From the NCBI RefSeq assembly GCF_001653235.2, contig NC_035794.1:3224001-3288000 (forward strand): a DNA stretch of 64,000 nucleotides. The letters run 5' to 3'. This DNA comes from Pochonia chlamydosporia 170 (taxonomy: Eukaryota; Ascomycota; Sordariomycetes; Hypocreales; Clavicipitaceae). The notes under the pieces were generated by a model. The model saw only the letters and a list, made by a program, of their open reading frames with translations. It searched no databases and was not told the origin of the DNA. This document shows, piece after piece, positions 1-10,991 of this stretch (its first letter is position 1; each line of letters starts with the position of its first letter). The position numbers and the translations under genes were made by a program.

Positions 1-27
1 TCCGCCCATGTTGCGGACTTTCAGGAA

Positions 28-1605
28 TTGCGGACGGATATAGTTCCCAACACAACATCTACTTCGGGCAGAGTTGTGAGGCCTAATACAAATTTTTCCA
101 CCTGTGCTGTAGAGAGTATGGACTTGCGAATCAGGAACTGGCGACAAGTGCCAACATCTCAGTCAGCGGGACCAACAAAGCCGAATACAGAGTTGGCGTT
201 TATCAACATCAGCACACCTGGAGAGATTCGTGACAGACACAACCAACATATCATTCGCAGTCATGTTATGAGAGATATTGCTATTTCAAGGAGGCGTGGT
301 GCCCTCGTTGACTTGTCTTCCGAATCAGTGGGTTCAAGGCCAGCGGCAGGCCTGCAACAAGTCAATGTATGTAGTTACCTCCAACGCATCTTTCAGGCGC
401 TAGTGTTGTACGACAAAACAGCTCTTAGCCTAGTATTGGTGGACACTGGGTGTCATGCCTCGCAAGTATTTGGTAACTTCATCGGAAACACGGCTCAGCA
501 ACCGCTTGACGCCTTGAGCAAGTATACCAAATTAATCGGGCTCATCAGAGGGCGACTATTACAGCATGGCGGTATCTCTGCTTATGATGCCGTAATTGGA
601 ACGATTATTTGTCTTGCGTTCTACGATGTGAGTTTACCATTTGTCGCCATTAGCTGGTATATGTCTAACTGTTCGCTTGAGATGCGTCGTCTCGAATCTG
701 ATCGATGGACAATGCACTTGGATGGTTTACGAGTCATCATGGACACAAGTGATGGGATAGGCAAACTTAATGTATCTCAACCTTTGAGTCAGGCCCTTTC
801 TTTGTGAGTATTGCTGTATTCCTTCTGAGACTGCGATGAAGCCCTCCAACTAATGCTGCCTCATCATAGAGTGGATGTGATTGGATCACTTGTATTTGAC
901 CGGCGGCCACGATTTCCGAGACCAAAAGTGGCTTCACTGGGGGACTCAGAGATATCTGCATCTTCTCGGCATCTTAACGGAGTTCTCTGTTCCTGGCAGC
1001 GCCGGTATCCCGCTATGTATGACCTCATGCGGATTCTGGGCCAACTAGCACAATTGGCAGAGCATATCAACCAAGCACCACTTGGCATTAAACAGGGCTC
1101 GACATATCTGTTCCAGGCGCTCGCTGTTCTCGTGTACGACCTACTTGCCATGTCACAGCCACTTACTCACCATACCAGTGCCCTATTGGCAACCGGCACG
1201 AAAGGTAGCATAGCTGTAAGGGAAGCTGTTCGTTTGACTGCATTAATTTACGTCACTACCGTACTGACTAAATCATCTGGTGACGAGCTATATTGTCCCA
1301 AGAAATATCAAGGGGCCATAAGAAGAGCCGTATCTGCCACAAATGACTCTGATTGGGCTGGCCTGGAACAATTAAAACTATGGGTGCTCGTCATCGCAGC
1401 GTTGGGCTCGGATGGAGAAAACAGACATTGGATGATCGACCATATTTCACCACTAATGAGCACATATGGCTGGGTATCTTGGGATGAACTGCTTATCCAG
1501 CTGCGATACATCGCCTGGAACGACGCTTTAGCAACCGAAGAGCAGCAGGCGCTCAAGACGCAAATTAACGAGCAGTTTGGTGCTACACTAAGCTCGGAGT
1601 TGTGA
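28..1605 (+). CDS. Fungal-specific transcription-factor-like protein (no visible zinc cluster)
   Basis: Two exons join in phase: up to 803, then 870-1605 (donor GTGAGT at 804, acceptor ATAG ending at 869, 66 bp intron). The frame is open to the window edge, so the 5' end is uncertain. The first ATG is at 118; position 28 is a TTG. Near residue 30 after that ATG comes a stretch like AFINISTPGEIRDR then IIRSHVMRDIA, a signature seen at the start of many fungal regulator-like proteins that have only the fungal transcription-factor accessory domain. The rest is helical and hydrophobic, as in that domain. No CX2CX6C cluster is visible in the window, so DNA binding is unproven. It ends 52 bp from the 3' end of the convergent SDR gene. 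Family call is by pattern and moderately sure. Confidence 0.6.
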
Positions 1606-1657
1606 CTGCATTTGTAGCAAATATCTCAAGATACGAAATACATGGGTGGTAGCAAAA

Positions 1658-2629
1658 CTAATGAGTGATTCCACCGCTGACGGAAATGGACTGGCCTGTG
1701 ATCCATCTCGCCTTCTCATTGACAAGCAAAAGGACCGCATCACCAATATCTGCGGGTGTACCAGCACGATGGGCCGCCTTTGTAAGATCAATCTGTGGCT
1801 GCATCATAGCCTCAACATGTTCCGGCGGCACTATGTCTGTGAGAACCGGCCCCGGGGCTACAGCATTTACTGTGATTCCCTTACTTCTACCGAGCTGCCA
1901 CGAAATTTGTCAGTACAGTTGTCGGGGTTATTCAGTAGAGAAACAGTGCTGTGAAGCGTACCTCTCCCGCCCAAGACACAGTCAAGTTATCTAAGGCTGC
2001 CTTTGAAGCAGCATAGGTAGACACCATTTCACTACCCTGTTTGGACTGGGTTGAAGAAACGTTTATGATGCGACCACCCGGAGGCATGTGAGGCACGACC
2101 GAACTGACCATGTAGAGAGGGCCATTTGCGTTCACTTGGTACACCTTGGCAGTCTCAACAGGGTCAAGTTCGCTTGTTAGAGTGCTGAGGAAGCCGACGC
2201 CCGCATTATTAACTGTGTATTCGTTAGTAAATGACCAATCCGTCAATGCCGAATTGTTACGTATTAGAGTTGGGAAGCAGCTCAAAAAGCGATGCTGCAT
2301 ATACGACTTAGATCGTGTTAAGATGGATGCATACCGAGTATATCAATGTGAGTAGTTTGGAAGCCCTCCAACGTCTTTTGCACGATGTGGCGAGCACCTT
2401 CCAACGTGTCCACGCCGGTTTGAACAATGAGGACTTTGCCACCGGCCTCTCGCAGCATTTCAGCTACCTTCTCGGCACGTTTGGCAGTCGCATCTGATAC
2501 ATAGTTGATAACGACGGATGCTCCATTTCTAGCCAGAGCCAGAGCAATGCCAGCGCCAATGCCATTCTCACGGCCTGAACCAGTGACGATGGCGACTTTG
2601 CCTTCCAGGGAGAGTGTGTCAACGGCCAT
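1658..2629 (-). CDS. Short-chain dehydrogenase/reductase (SDR), 260 aa
   Basis: Three exons join in phase: 2335-2629, 1962-2212 and 1658-1894. Intron 1 (2213-2334) contains TACTAAC before its CAG acceptor; intron 2 (1895-1961) has donor GTACGC. The protein shows the SDR order: a TGxxxGxG-type NAD(P)-binding loop (VTGSGRENGIGAG) near residue 15, NNAG near 100, a serine in NVSS near 147, then YAASK with catalytic Tyr and Lys, and the PGPVLTD segment after the active site. About 260 residues with a C-terminal SVSGG is a normal length for a classical cytosolic SDR of the 3-oxoacyl-reductase type. Substrate cannot be read from sequence. It is intact and converges on the regulator-like gene ending at 1605. 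Confidence 0.85.
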
Positions 2630-3681
2630 GGTGTGTGCAACTAAAAGCTTTGGGAGGAATTTTTTGAAGGAAAGAAGAGATGTAATGCGGTAGTAAGGCT
2701 TATTGATGATGCTAAAGTCTTTCCCTGGAGACAGGAGACCAGGTTTTTATACCCAAGCTCACTCATTTCCAATCCCCCAGCAACTCCGCAAGAGTCCGAA
2801 CGTTCCTTGCCGTACACGAGGTATATTAGCTGGTGATGCTCAAAATTCCGACGACAAAGTGCCTGAGTCCATGATCTCAGAAATTTCGGCTTACAAAATA
2901 GCCAATAATAGCCCAGCCACGAAGAGTGGAGATGAGCGGAATGACAAAATTTCCTCTTTCGGAAAATGGTGATACGCAATCTTGGTGTCGTTGACATTAG
3001 CGCGGGTGCTTGGTTCCACCAATAAGCCACATGGGGTTGTGGCATCAATATTCCTTCCCCTTGTCTTTACTCCATGGCGAACCGTTGCGGATGTAGCCGG
3101 TGTTTCCGCTGAACAAATCGATGCAGCGATTTTGTATGGGTGCCATGACGAAACGGTTCTAAAGTCCGAGGATACGAAACGGTGCGGAATTTGGTGGCAA
3201 TCCATACATGTACGATTTCAGAGGCCTGTGCTACAAGCATACGGTGTGTTCTAACAAACGAAATCGCTCTAGTTACACAAGGTGTTTGCAGGGTCGAAAA
3301 TTTCATGCCACCTTTGCAACGTAGTAGCATATGGAGAAACCAGTAACTGTACAAACGTCACCGCAGGTGCCGATCTCATCTCATCAGCAATGACGGGATG
3401 AGATCGACTCGCCCCAGTCAGGGTCAACGATGTAACCATCAAACTAAGCAAACTTCCTGCGATGTGAGAAGGTTCGACATTGCTCTCCATTGCCGCGAAA
3501 GGTATAGGGGAAATGTTGAGACAAAAACATGGGTTATCCACTTTCACGAAGTAGGCTTTAAGCGCATCTGAGTACTTGGTATGTATTATTGAGTGCATAT
3601 AGAGATGAAATTTATATTCGAATTAACCATACCTGGTTGCGCCGAAGTCATCACCAGAGCCAAGCTGACAAAGTCTATGCC
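2630..3681. other. Gene-free interval
   Basis: About 1 kb between the SDR start and the 3' end of the broken regulator. Only short overlapping open frames without recognisable motifs are present. It should contain the SDR promoter. Confidence 0.5.
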
Positions 3682-6130
3682 TTATTCAGGCTGACCAGCA
3701 ATTTCTGGGGCAACGGAATCTCCCTCCGTGAAATCCACAAAAAAACTCAGCTCACTAAATCTCTGAGCTAGTGTATGAGCCTCGGCCGCATCAGGATGCG
3801 TTAAAGCCAGCTCAAAATCAGCCGTGAAACTTGTCGTGAGTCGCTCGCTGTTAGCGTGATGAGTGCCATTGGCATGTAGTTCTGCCTTGAGAGCTTCCGC
3901 CTCCCGGGTGGTCAACATGCCATTCCGTAGGGCCATGGACAGGTATGCCGGTACAATATCCTCAAAAATCGGATAGCAAGTATACAGTTCCAACCAGCAA
4001 CGCACGCATAGGAGAAAGTAAAGCCGCCAGTCTCGGTCATTCCGGTCCTTAAGGCTAGCATCTGCAACTTGGACGAGTGCGCCGTTCATCAGACTTAATT
4101 GCAATTTCTTCTGATATAGGAAAGAATAGTCAAAAATAATTCGTTTTAACTGATTCAGTGATGCACTAGATGCCGCGTGCGGCGAGCTATCTGGCGATGC
4201 AAACGCCACTAGCTTGACGTCATTCCCCAAGGCTGGACTTTCAGCGGCAATGGTAAAGGGGCGGAATATGTTGAGGATCACGCAGTGGTAAAACGAGCTA
4301 AAGCGGTCAGCCAAGGGCTTTAACATGTCTCAGGGTATACATCTGTTAAGGTATGGGACTCGCTGGAAGATCATCGCATGTGCTGGGCAATTGGCACTCA
4401 AGCCATGTCTGGAGGGAGAATGTCGGCCCAATGTAATAACTCTTGGTACTTAGATTCTGCAACTGCTAAGTGCTCTTCGGACCCCAGTGTCATGTCGCCA
4501 TAGGTGTATGCCGTAAAAAACTCTTGCCAAATGGTCCACAATTCACAAGTAGACGGAAAAGTGTGCCCCATGTAAGTAGGCAAAGGGTGTGATGGCCAGG
4601 CTCTATCCCGCTTTGTAGAGCCAGGTATTGGCAGGGTCGGGGGATATTAAACGGGATCGTCCACGTAAAAAATGCTATAAAGTCTGTTGAGAGACATTAG
4701 TGATAGTCCTGTAGCTAGATTGCGTCACTAGAGTGGAAGTACCCCAACCAGCCAAATGTGCCCCATGCAGCGTGTGAAGCCGCTCTGATCCATTCAGGCG
4801 GCTGTTCACAAAAGGCGTCTCTGTTTGTATCTGCTTCGCCACGATCAACACCAAGAAGGCCAAGTCTCTCTGCCATATGTCGTGTCTCTAGCAACAGCTT
4901 GTTACCAAAGTCATTCTTGCCCTAAAACACACAGCCAAGTGATAGGGTTGTAATGGCAGAGAGGTTAACTATGCTGTCTGAAGCTCGCTCGCGTTGCCAA
5001 TATTGCTCTGCTTCGTCAAAGAAAGCATGCTTAAATTTTAGCACTCCAACGTTAACTCGCGTGTACCCTTGCTATAGCCTTGTTAGTCTTCTCGTCCCCT
5101 GAACGGTAAAGCCAGGAGGGACATACGCAAGCAATATACATCAAAGAACTAACAAAAAAGGGGGAACAAAACCTTGGACGTTGTGCAGCCATGTCATTTA
5201 AAACAAGATCCACGTCGAAGGTCCCAAGCACAGGGTGGTCTGTTTGGAGGTATAATGACAGTACAGCAGCAGCATGCGCATTGCTAATTGGAATAGTTGT
5301 CCAGTGTTCCATGTGCAGGTTGTATAGCCAACTGTCACAGATGTTATTCACGTCCAACGATATTGAAGTGGCCGAGATGGGGTCATGCAGAAGCTGCAGA
5401 TTATCCCGAATTGGCCATTGTGAGACAGCGTAATTGTCTCGGAGAGGGTGACTTGATGTCTGTAGCCGGTTGCTGCTGATGTTCCTTAGAATTGACTCGC
5501 CCGCGTTACTGAGCTTTATAGCTGAGGCTTTGATCGGGAGAAGCCTTGGGTACGTCAAGTAATGACGTGACATGAGCTCGAACTCAAGCTTTGACTCAGT
5601 TAGTGGTGATATGGCGCGAGCGGTGTTTACATCTGACGGACGTTGCCTCCCATTCATAGCGCCTGAAAGATGGCGGATTGTATTCCCTGGATTTGAGCTT
5701 GTTCGCAAAGCCCTCACAAGGTCTGCGGCATCCTTCTCTGGCAAATACTTTAATTTTTCTACGAAATCTTGGTGTTGGCTAAGTTGAGCCCTGAGAGAGG
5801 CAACTTCGTTCTGTAGCTTTTCCGATGAAGCGTTGTTTCTTGGCGCGTAGACGCAATCTAGTCTTTTCCCTTGACACTTGGCACATTGCGGCCGGTTGCC
5901 ATCGCACTTTAAGTCGTCAACAGATACTGAGGGAGGGAATCTGAGCCATTCAATGTTGAGTCTAGAAGTCCCCAACGAACCGAAGTTTTCCTCTGCCTAC
6001 AGGCATTGCATGCGAATTTGCCAGGTGCCCTCCTTGTCAGAGGACTTGTTCCCTCTATCGTAGCATTCTCAGGCCCATACTCCACGCGATCCGCGGATTT
6101 TGGAAGGATATTCTGATATTGTCGTTGCAT
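3682..6130 (-). pseudogene. Zn2Cys6 transcription factor, apparently broken
   Basis: Exon 1 (5981-6130) and exon 2 (5067-5906) join in phase across a 74 bp intron to give a perfect Zn2Cys6 cluster, C41-X2-C44-X6-C51-X6-C58-X2-C61-X6-C68, followed by a coiled-coil linker and the fungal transcription-factor domain. Downstream homology continues through HAFFDEAEQYW (exon from 5029), AAWGTFGWLG, PPTLPIPG, FPSTCELW, LPPDMA and VILNIFRPF to a stop at 3682, the order seen in nit-4-like regulators. In this model an in-frame TAA (4647-4649, minus strand) lies just before PPTLPIPG, and a TGA (4398-4400) follows LPPDMA. No GT-AG intron fits to remove either. The start is the first ATG; an upstream TTG in frame is ignored. 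An unusual intron at 4327-4397 or sequencing errors are alternatives. Confidence 0.6.
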
Positions 6131-8180
6131 TTCTCTTGGTCGAATTCGTTGAGAAGTTGTCAAACTGACGCTGTTGGTGCCGGAAGTTCCTCCGCAATGC
6201 GCAACTGCACAAATGGAGGTGGGGTTTGTAGTGAAGCAAACTTGGCCCCCTCTATTGGCTGGGCAGCTCGGAAACTGGTCCCGTCAACATTGAAGTTTCT
6301 TGCCTGGCAGGGACCTGCCAGGTCATTGTTGAAGTCCATGTCACCCGATCGCCGCCACCGTCGCCGATTCTCGTTTTCGTCTATGAAACGTGTTTTTTTG
6401 GGTGGCAAGTTGTTATGGTCGCCGATGACCGTATTGACTGACCAATTGGCATGGATGGCAAAGGTGGCCCAATTCTGCACCCATGACGAAATGATAAGCT
6501 GCCAGACTTTAAGTAAGTCAACTAGGCGACCAGCATTATCACGAATGAAGATTATGAAGACCGAGAAGGAAGCGTACCGACTACCCACCAAATTTGAGTC
6601 GGAGGTTCCAGACTTCAACATCGCAAGTGTGAAACCTGTCTCTTTATCGGAAGTGTACCATCATACTTCTTTGTGAATTCGACAGGCCATTGAGGTTTGT
6701 GGTTCAATGGTAGTAATATCCAATGCACCTGTTGCTTTGGCTGTAAATACGTGGCGATGGGTGTGCGGTGTATGGCTGGCGTTGTAGGCTTTGTAGGATC
6801 AGTCTTCTTCATACTGTGTCACACGGGCCGCCAATGAATTGACCTCAATAGAGAACCTACATGTAGATACCTGGCAAAGATGCTGAAATAGACTCCTTTT
6901 CAAGGTGTGGCTTCAAGGACCGGATAGCATTGCGCAACAGGACCAATGGACCGTTCCATCCTGCTTTGCTTCCACGACGACAGGCAGGCAACCGCTGCTG
7001 TTGTTGCACGGTCAGAGTTCCAGTCCTTGTAATATTTACACTAGGGGCGCAGTTAGCATGAAGATATTAAATTGGTCTCGCGCACTGGAAATCATGCACA
7101 AGGCGCACTTATACCCTCAACGTACCATTGGTTTTGGTATCAAACCTACCGGGCAGGAAACATTGAACTCCATCCAGTTGACGTCTTAGAGACAGCTGAC
7201 AACAGGCAGCTGTGAGCCCCAGAAACCGCCAAAATCCCGAATCTGAAGTGCTAAACGGCCCAAGCTGCTGTTCGGTCTTGATTGCACCCATGGCAAGTTC
7301 GTTCGCAGGCATCGCAACAAGTGTTGATTTTTTGGCGGTTGAACTTCGTCCCATCATGTTGATCAGCAGCTGATTGGGGCATTTGCGCCGCCATAAAACT
7401 CGGTCATGAATCGCACAGATTCTCCATCGTCGTGATAGAATGCAAAATCGCTAGGTAGTGATTCGTCTGGACTCTGAAATCTGTAACTGGCTCAGGATGA
7501 ATTGTTGGTGAATGAAGCTTTTGCCTGGAACTGCCATGCCGTCCTGGCATTGACGAAATAGCGCGGTCCTGCACTCGGAATTCTCTCCCGTATTGGCAAC
7601 AATATCGTACCTTCTTTGCCAGTCTTATACGACGAGGACTCGACATTGAAAGTTGACATGACATTGTGCACAAGACACCTGGCGGTCAAATAGTTGTCAA
7701 TGTTTCTTGACATGTTGAGGTGGGCAAAAACATGGGGGCTGTTTAATCTTGGCCAATAAGAATCGGCGAGCATGACGGAGAGAGTCCGTTGCAGGGGCCA
7801 ATCAATCCGACCCACGATCAGTCTGGTTCTCGGTCGTGTCCTTGGACAACCACGCGCTGTTCTGATTGGACGACAATTGGACCCTTGAACTGGCTCTCAG
7901 ATTGTCTATTAGATGATTTAGCAGTACACGTTCAACATCTCAGTAAAGTCATGTTAATCTTAAAAGATGCCGTTCCCTTGCATACTTTACCTCGATTAGT
8001 AACTGAAACTAATCCCTTACCTTATTCCCAAATTAGTGCGACCGGCCTTTAATACCACAAGCAACCGTTCCTATCTTTGAGACTGAAATCTGCCTAGCAA
8101 GCTATCGCTCTACTTGAAACTTATCCTCTTCACGAACAGCGTTGCACGCATCACCCTCGACCTGGCTTCACCTCATCTAA
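6131..8180. other. Interval without a recognised gene
   Basis: Two kilobases between divergent regulators. The minus strand has a 153-codon frame (6160-6621) and a frame at 7492-7815 that continues past a TGA into a protein-like stretch (DESLPSDFAFYHDDGESVRF then MTEFYGG, about 7380-7480). Neither matches a family I recognise. They may be remnants, unannotated exons or chance. The interval must also hold both regulators' promoters. Confidence 0.35.
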
Positions 8181-8808
8181 ATGAACCGTCGTTTCGTGCC
8201 CATCCAGCCACTGGTAAACAGGACAACGCACGACCCCGCGCCAGAACCTACTGAGACCAAAACCCGAATTGGTGTATCCGTGGCATGCGAAGAATGCCGG
8301 CGGAAAAAGATTCGAGTACGTTGTCACACACATCAGACTTTCTATAGAAACCCACCCATGCTAAGAACATTAGTGCAATGGAAAACGCCCCACGTGCTCC
8401 AATTGCAAGGATAAAAGCGAAAGGGGCTGTGAATACCGAGATGCTCGACCAATTTCATCAGAGTCAAATGATCTGCTTGTTGAAGTAGTTCAAGCTCTTG
8501 GCAGTTTGCCAGCAACCGAGACCATCCAACTTCTACAGGAACTACGGGACGAGACGAGCGGGATGACGATCCTGTCCCGTGTTCGACAATGCATTAATTT
8601 GAAAAGGTTCATGCTGGACCTACGGGCCACTGACGCAACCCCAGATACCGGATTTGCGTTCCAAGCACCCGATGGTGTGCAATACATCACAAACTATTCT
8701 TACACACCACCACTTCGCGACCTGATGCTGGCGCAGAATCCATATAGTGGGACGGGTGAATATTCGACTGGTGATGAGACTGAACAGTCGTATCTGACAT
8801 TGACATGA
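8181..8808 (+). CDS. Short Zn2Cys6 zinc-cluster protein, 189 aa
   Basis: Exon 1 is 8181-8315 and exon 2 is 8374-8808; the 58 bp intron (GTACGT donor, TTAG acceptor) falls exactly inside the zinc cluster. Joined, the cysteines are C36-X2-C39-X6-C46-X6-C53-X2-C56-X7-C64, with the basic run RRKKIR typical of Gal4-type DNA-binding domains. After the cluster come a leucine-rich helical segment (residues about 76-115) and a C-terminal stretch ending at a TGA. The protein lacks the 300-plus residue fungal transcription-factor middle domain, although short zinc-cluster proteins of this size do occur in filamentous fungi. It starts at the first ATG. Targets are unknown. It is divergent from the broken regulator at 3.7-6.1 kb. 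Confidence 0.75.
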
Positions 8809-9797
8809 ATCAACTCGGAGACAGGGAGAGGGGATTATGATATAAATGCCGGTCGCAGAGCTTTGCGTCACGCGAGGCCTGTCGCGCCGTATGGATGATG
8901 AAGGAGCACCCCAGTATGTATCAGCAGATTTATTAGACATCTGGCATTAGGTATACGAAGGTACAGGGACCCAAGGAACTGCACTCTATGAGAGGCTCCA
9001 GGCTTTGAAGGTAACGGATAGCGCACAGCAATAAAGATTGGGCCCATTTCACGGGTCTCTCTGCCTTACGATCTATCACCAGCAGTGTCATAAACCATGT
9101 CAAGATGCATTAATTGCAAATGCATAGCTCTCATTCCCTCCCAGAGCCCGAATCTCGATAATGGGTAAGACTGGCACCTAGTACAGGAATCACTGCCTTT
9201 CTCCCCTTATTCCTGGCACCGCACCGAGTCAACGTTTTTTCATCTGTTTATTAGAGTGCCTAACATGCCAGTCTACGTTCCTTCTCTCGTGGTCGTCAAA
9301 CATCCCTGGAAGTTTCTGTGAACGGCCTCTAGCGGGTTGACAGAACTAACCCGTCCTCGGGCTGTCTGCTATCAGAATAGGGAAGGCAGAGGAAGTCTGC
9401 ACACACTGTGGCGTCATGATGGCATCTTAAATCTCTCAGTAGGCTGCCATGGAAGATTCTACAATCAATTGGCCGTCAGGAGTTGACTATGTAGGCATCC
9501 TGTTCAGTTCCATCAGCAATTGCCGTCGACAAAATATCAAGCGCTCCTCATGTCTAGTCACTCTATAGGTCAGGGTACCCCATGTTGAATAACATTTACG
9601 CATCTCAATCCATATTAAGTACAGCCTCCGCAAGCATCACGAGATGGCACCCCCCCCCCCCCCCCTTTCACATAAAGAGATAATGCTTCCATGGCATGTG
9701 AGGAGAGATATTTTCGAATTATGAAACATTTTCTAACTAGCCACAAGGGAACACAGGAAACACAAGATGCTTAAGAACCGGTCCCCCTAGTGCTGCA
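8809..9797. other. Gene-free interval with a homopolymer run
   Basis: No convincing coding frame on either strand. It contains a 16-base C run at 9650-9665. Confidence 0.5.
9650..9665 (+). repeat. Homopolymer C run (16 bases)
   Basis: Sixteen consecutive C residues, about 130 bp beyond the stop codon of the LYC1 gene. Such runs are length-variable and prone to sequencing error. Confidence 0.9.
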
Positions 9798-10991
9798 CTA
9801 GCACCATGCGTAATGCTCATTGTTCACCCAAGCCGGAGCATCTTCTGCAACATCGCTGTCTTCGCTGTACCACTGCGCACAGGAGACAAATGTCTCTGTC
9901 CTCTCGACTCGGATAGCATCAAGGCCGCTCTTCCTGAGAAGACTTTCTACTAGAGGTGACGGCTCCCACAATTTCACTCGGTCCAGGCGCCACTCTGCTG
10001 CTTCTGCCTGTGCAGCCTGCAGGACAGCTTTGAGCGCAGCTGCCTGCTTCAGATACGCGCCCGTTGACAGAGGCAATTGACCGTAAGGTTTGTTGGTAGT
10101 TTCATCTCCTTCTACTACGAGGCGGAGAATGTACAGGCCACTTGCGTCGTCCAGTTCCGCCTTTACAGGATTATCTGGATGCTTGAAGTAGCGACGCACC
10201 CAGACTGCCCAAACCTGCTTACCAGGACTGCCTGCAATCACCCCTCTGACTCCCGGATTCTTGCCGAAGAGGTAGTCGGTGACGAAGTCCTCCTTTCGGA
10301 TATGCCATATCATATGGTCCAGGTCCGGTAGGACTACCACGCGCTTCCGTACCTCACTAGGTGTCGCCATCGCCTTACGGATCATGGCCTCGTCTCTAAG
10401 ACAGAGTGCTTCAAGTTCCGACTCATGTATTGGCTTCGCCACGACTGGCTTCTCCATCTTGATAGATGGGAAGATAAGGTGTCCATTCCCAGGATCCGGC
10501 AGCCAGCCCGCTCTGGCATAGTACTCCTTTCCAATATCCGAGTACAGGACGCTACCGATGCTCTTGCCATGCTCAGCCTGCCATCCATAAAGTACCATGG
10601 CAAGTTCTTTCATGTGTCGAGTTCCGTAGCCACGGCCCCGTAGCTCCGACGGGCAGAATACACTGGCGATACCGTGAACAATGCCTTCCTCGATATTTCC
10701 CTTCTCGTCAGCGACGAGCGAGCGCTGACGGTAGCTTTCACATGAGCAGAAGATCTGTCGCTGATTAGGCGACTGATCTTTGCCAACGAGGACCCAATGG
10801 GTTATGCCTCCATCTTTAGTATGCGGCACTGTTGAAAGGTACCAATTCTGATCGATGTAGAGAGTTGTGGTTAGTGAGTCCTTCCACGAGGCCGCGGTGC
10901 TGGTCCAAATCTGGTTGCATTCTTCTGGGGTGGGCTGGGCGAGGTGCAAATGAGGTGAGTCGGAATTGAGGAGGCCGCTAGTTGAACCCAT
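9798..10991 (-). CDS. LYC1: LYC1-type lysine N6-acetyltransferase, 397 aa
   Basis: Single exon starting at the ATG whose first base is 10991; a TTG three codons upstream is ignored. The protein has an N-terminal GNAT-like region with the acetyl-CoA loop SELRGRGYGTRH near residue 118, and a long C-terminal half as in fungal LYC1, which acetylates free L-lysine on the epsilon amine as the first step of lysine degradation. Features supporting this are the EECNQIWTSTAASWKDSL start, the DLDHMIWHIRKEDFV segment in the middle, and the C-terminal FVSCAQWYSE. About 400 residues is the usual length. Expected to be cytosolic. No lysine-catabolism neighbour is visible here. The gene looks intact. Confidence 0.85.
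   Translation of the reverse strand: MGSTSGLLNSDSPHLHLAQPTPEECNQIWTSTAASWKDSLTTTLYIDQNWYLSTVPHTKDGGITHWVLVGKDQSPNQRQIFCSCESYRQRSLVADEKGNIEEGIVHGIASVFCPSELRGRGYGTRHMKELAMVLYGWQAEHGKSIGSVLYSDIGKEYYARAGWLPDPGNGHLIFPSIKMEKPVVAKPIHESELEALCLRDEAMIRKAMATPSEVRKRVVVLPDLDHMIWHIRKEDFVTDYLFGKNPGVRGVIAGSPGKQVWAVWVRRYFKHPDNPVKAELDDASGLYILRLVVEGDETTNKPYGQLPLSTGAYLKQAAALKAVLQAAQAEAAEWRLDRVKLWEPSPLVESLLRKSGLDAIRVERTETFVSCAQWYSEDSDVAEDAPAWVNNEHYAWC

Noticed and set aside
5100..5130. 28-base GT...AG segment in the broken regulator considered as an intron
   Set aside because: Too short for a fungal intron, and keeping it preserves the expected spacing before the FFDEAE motif.
9820..10643. Several plus-strand frames opposite LYC1
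   Set aside because: Shadows of a well-conserved minus-strand gene.
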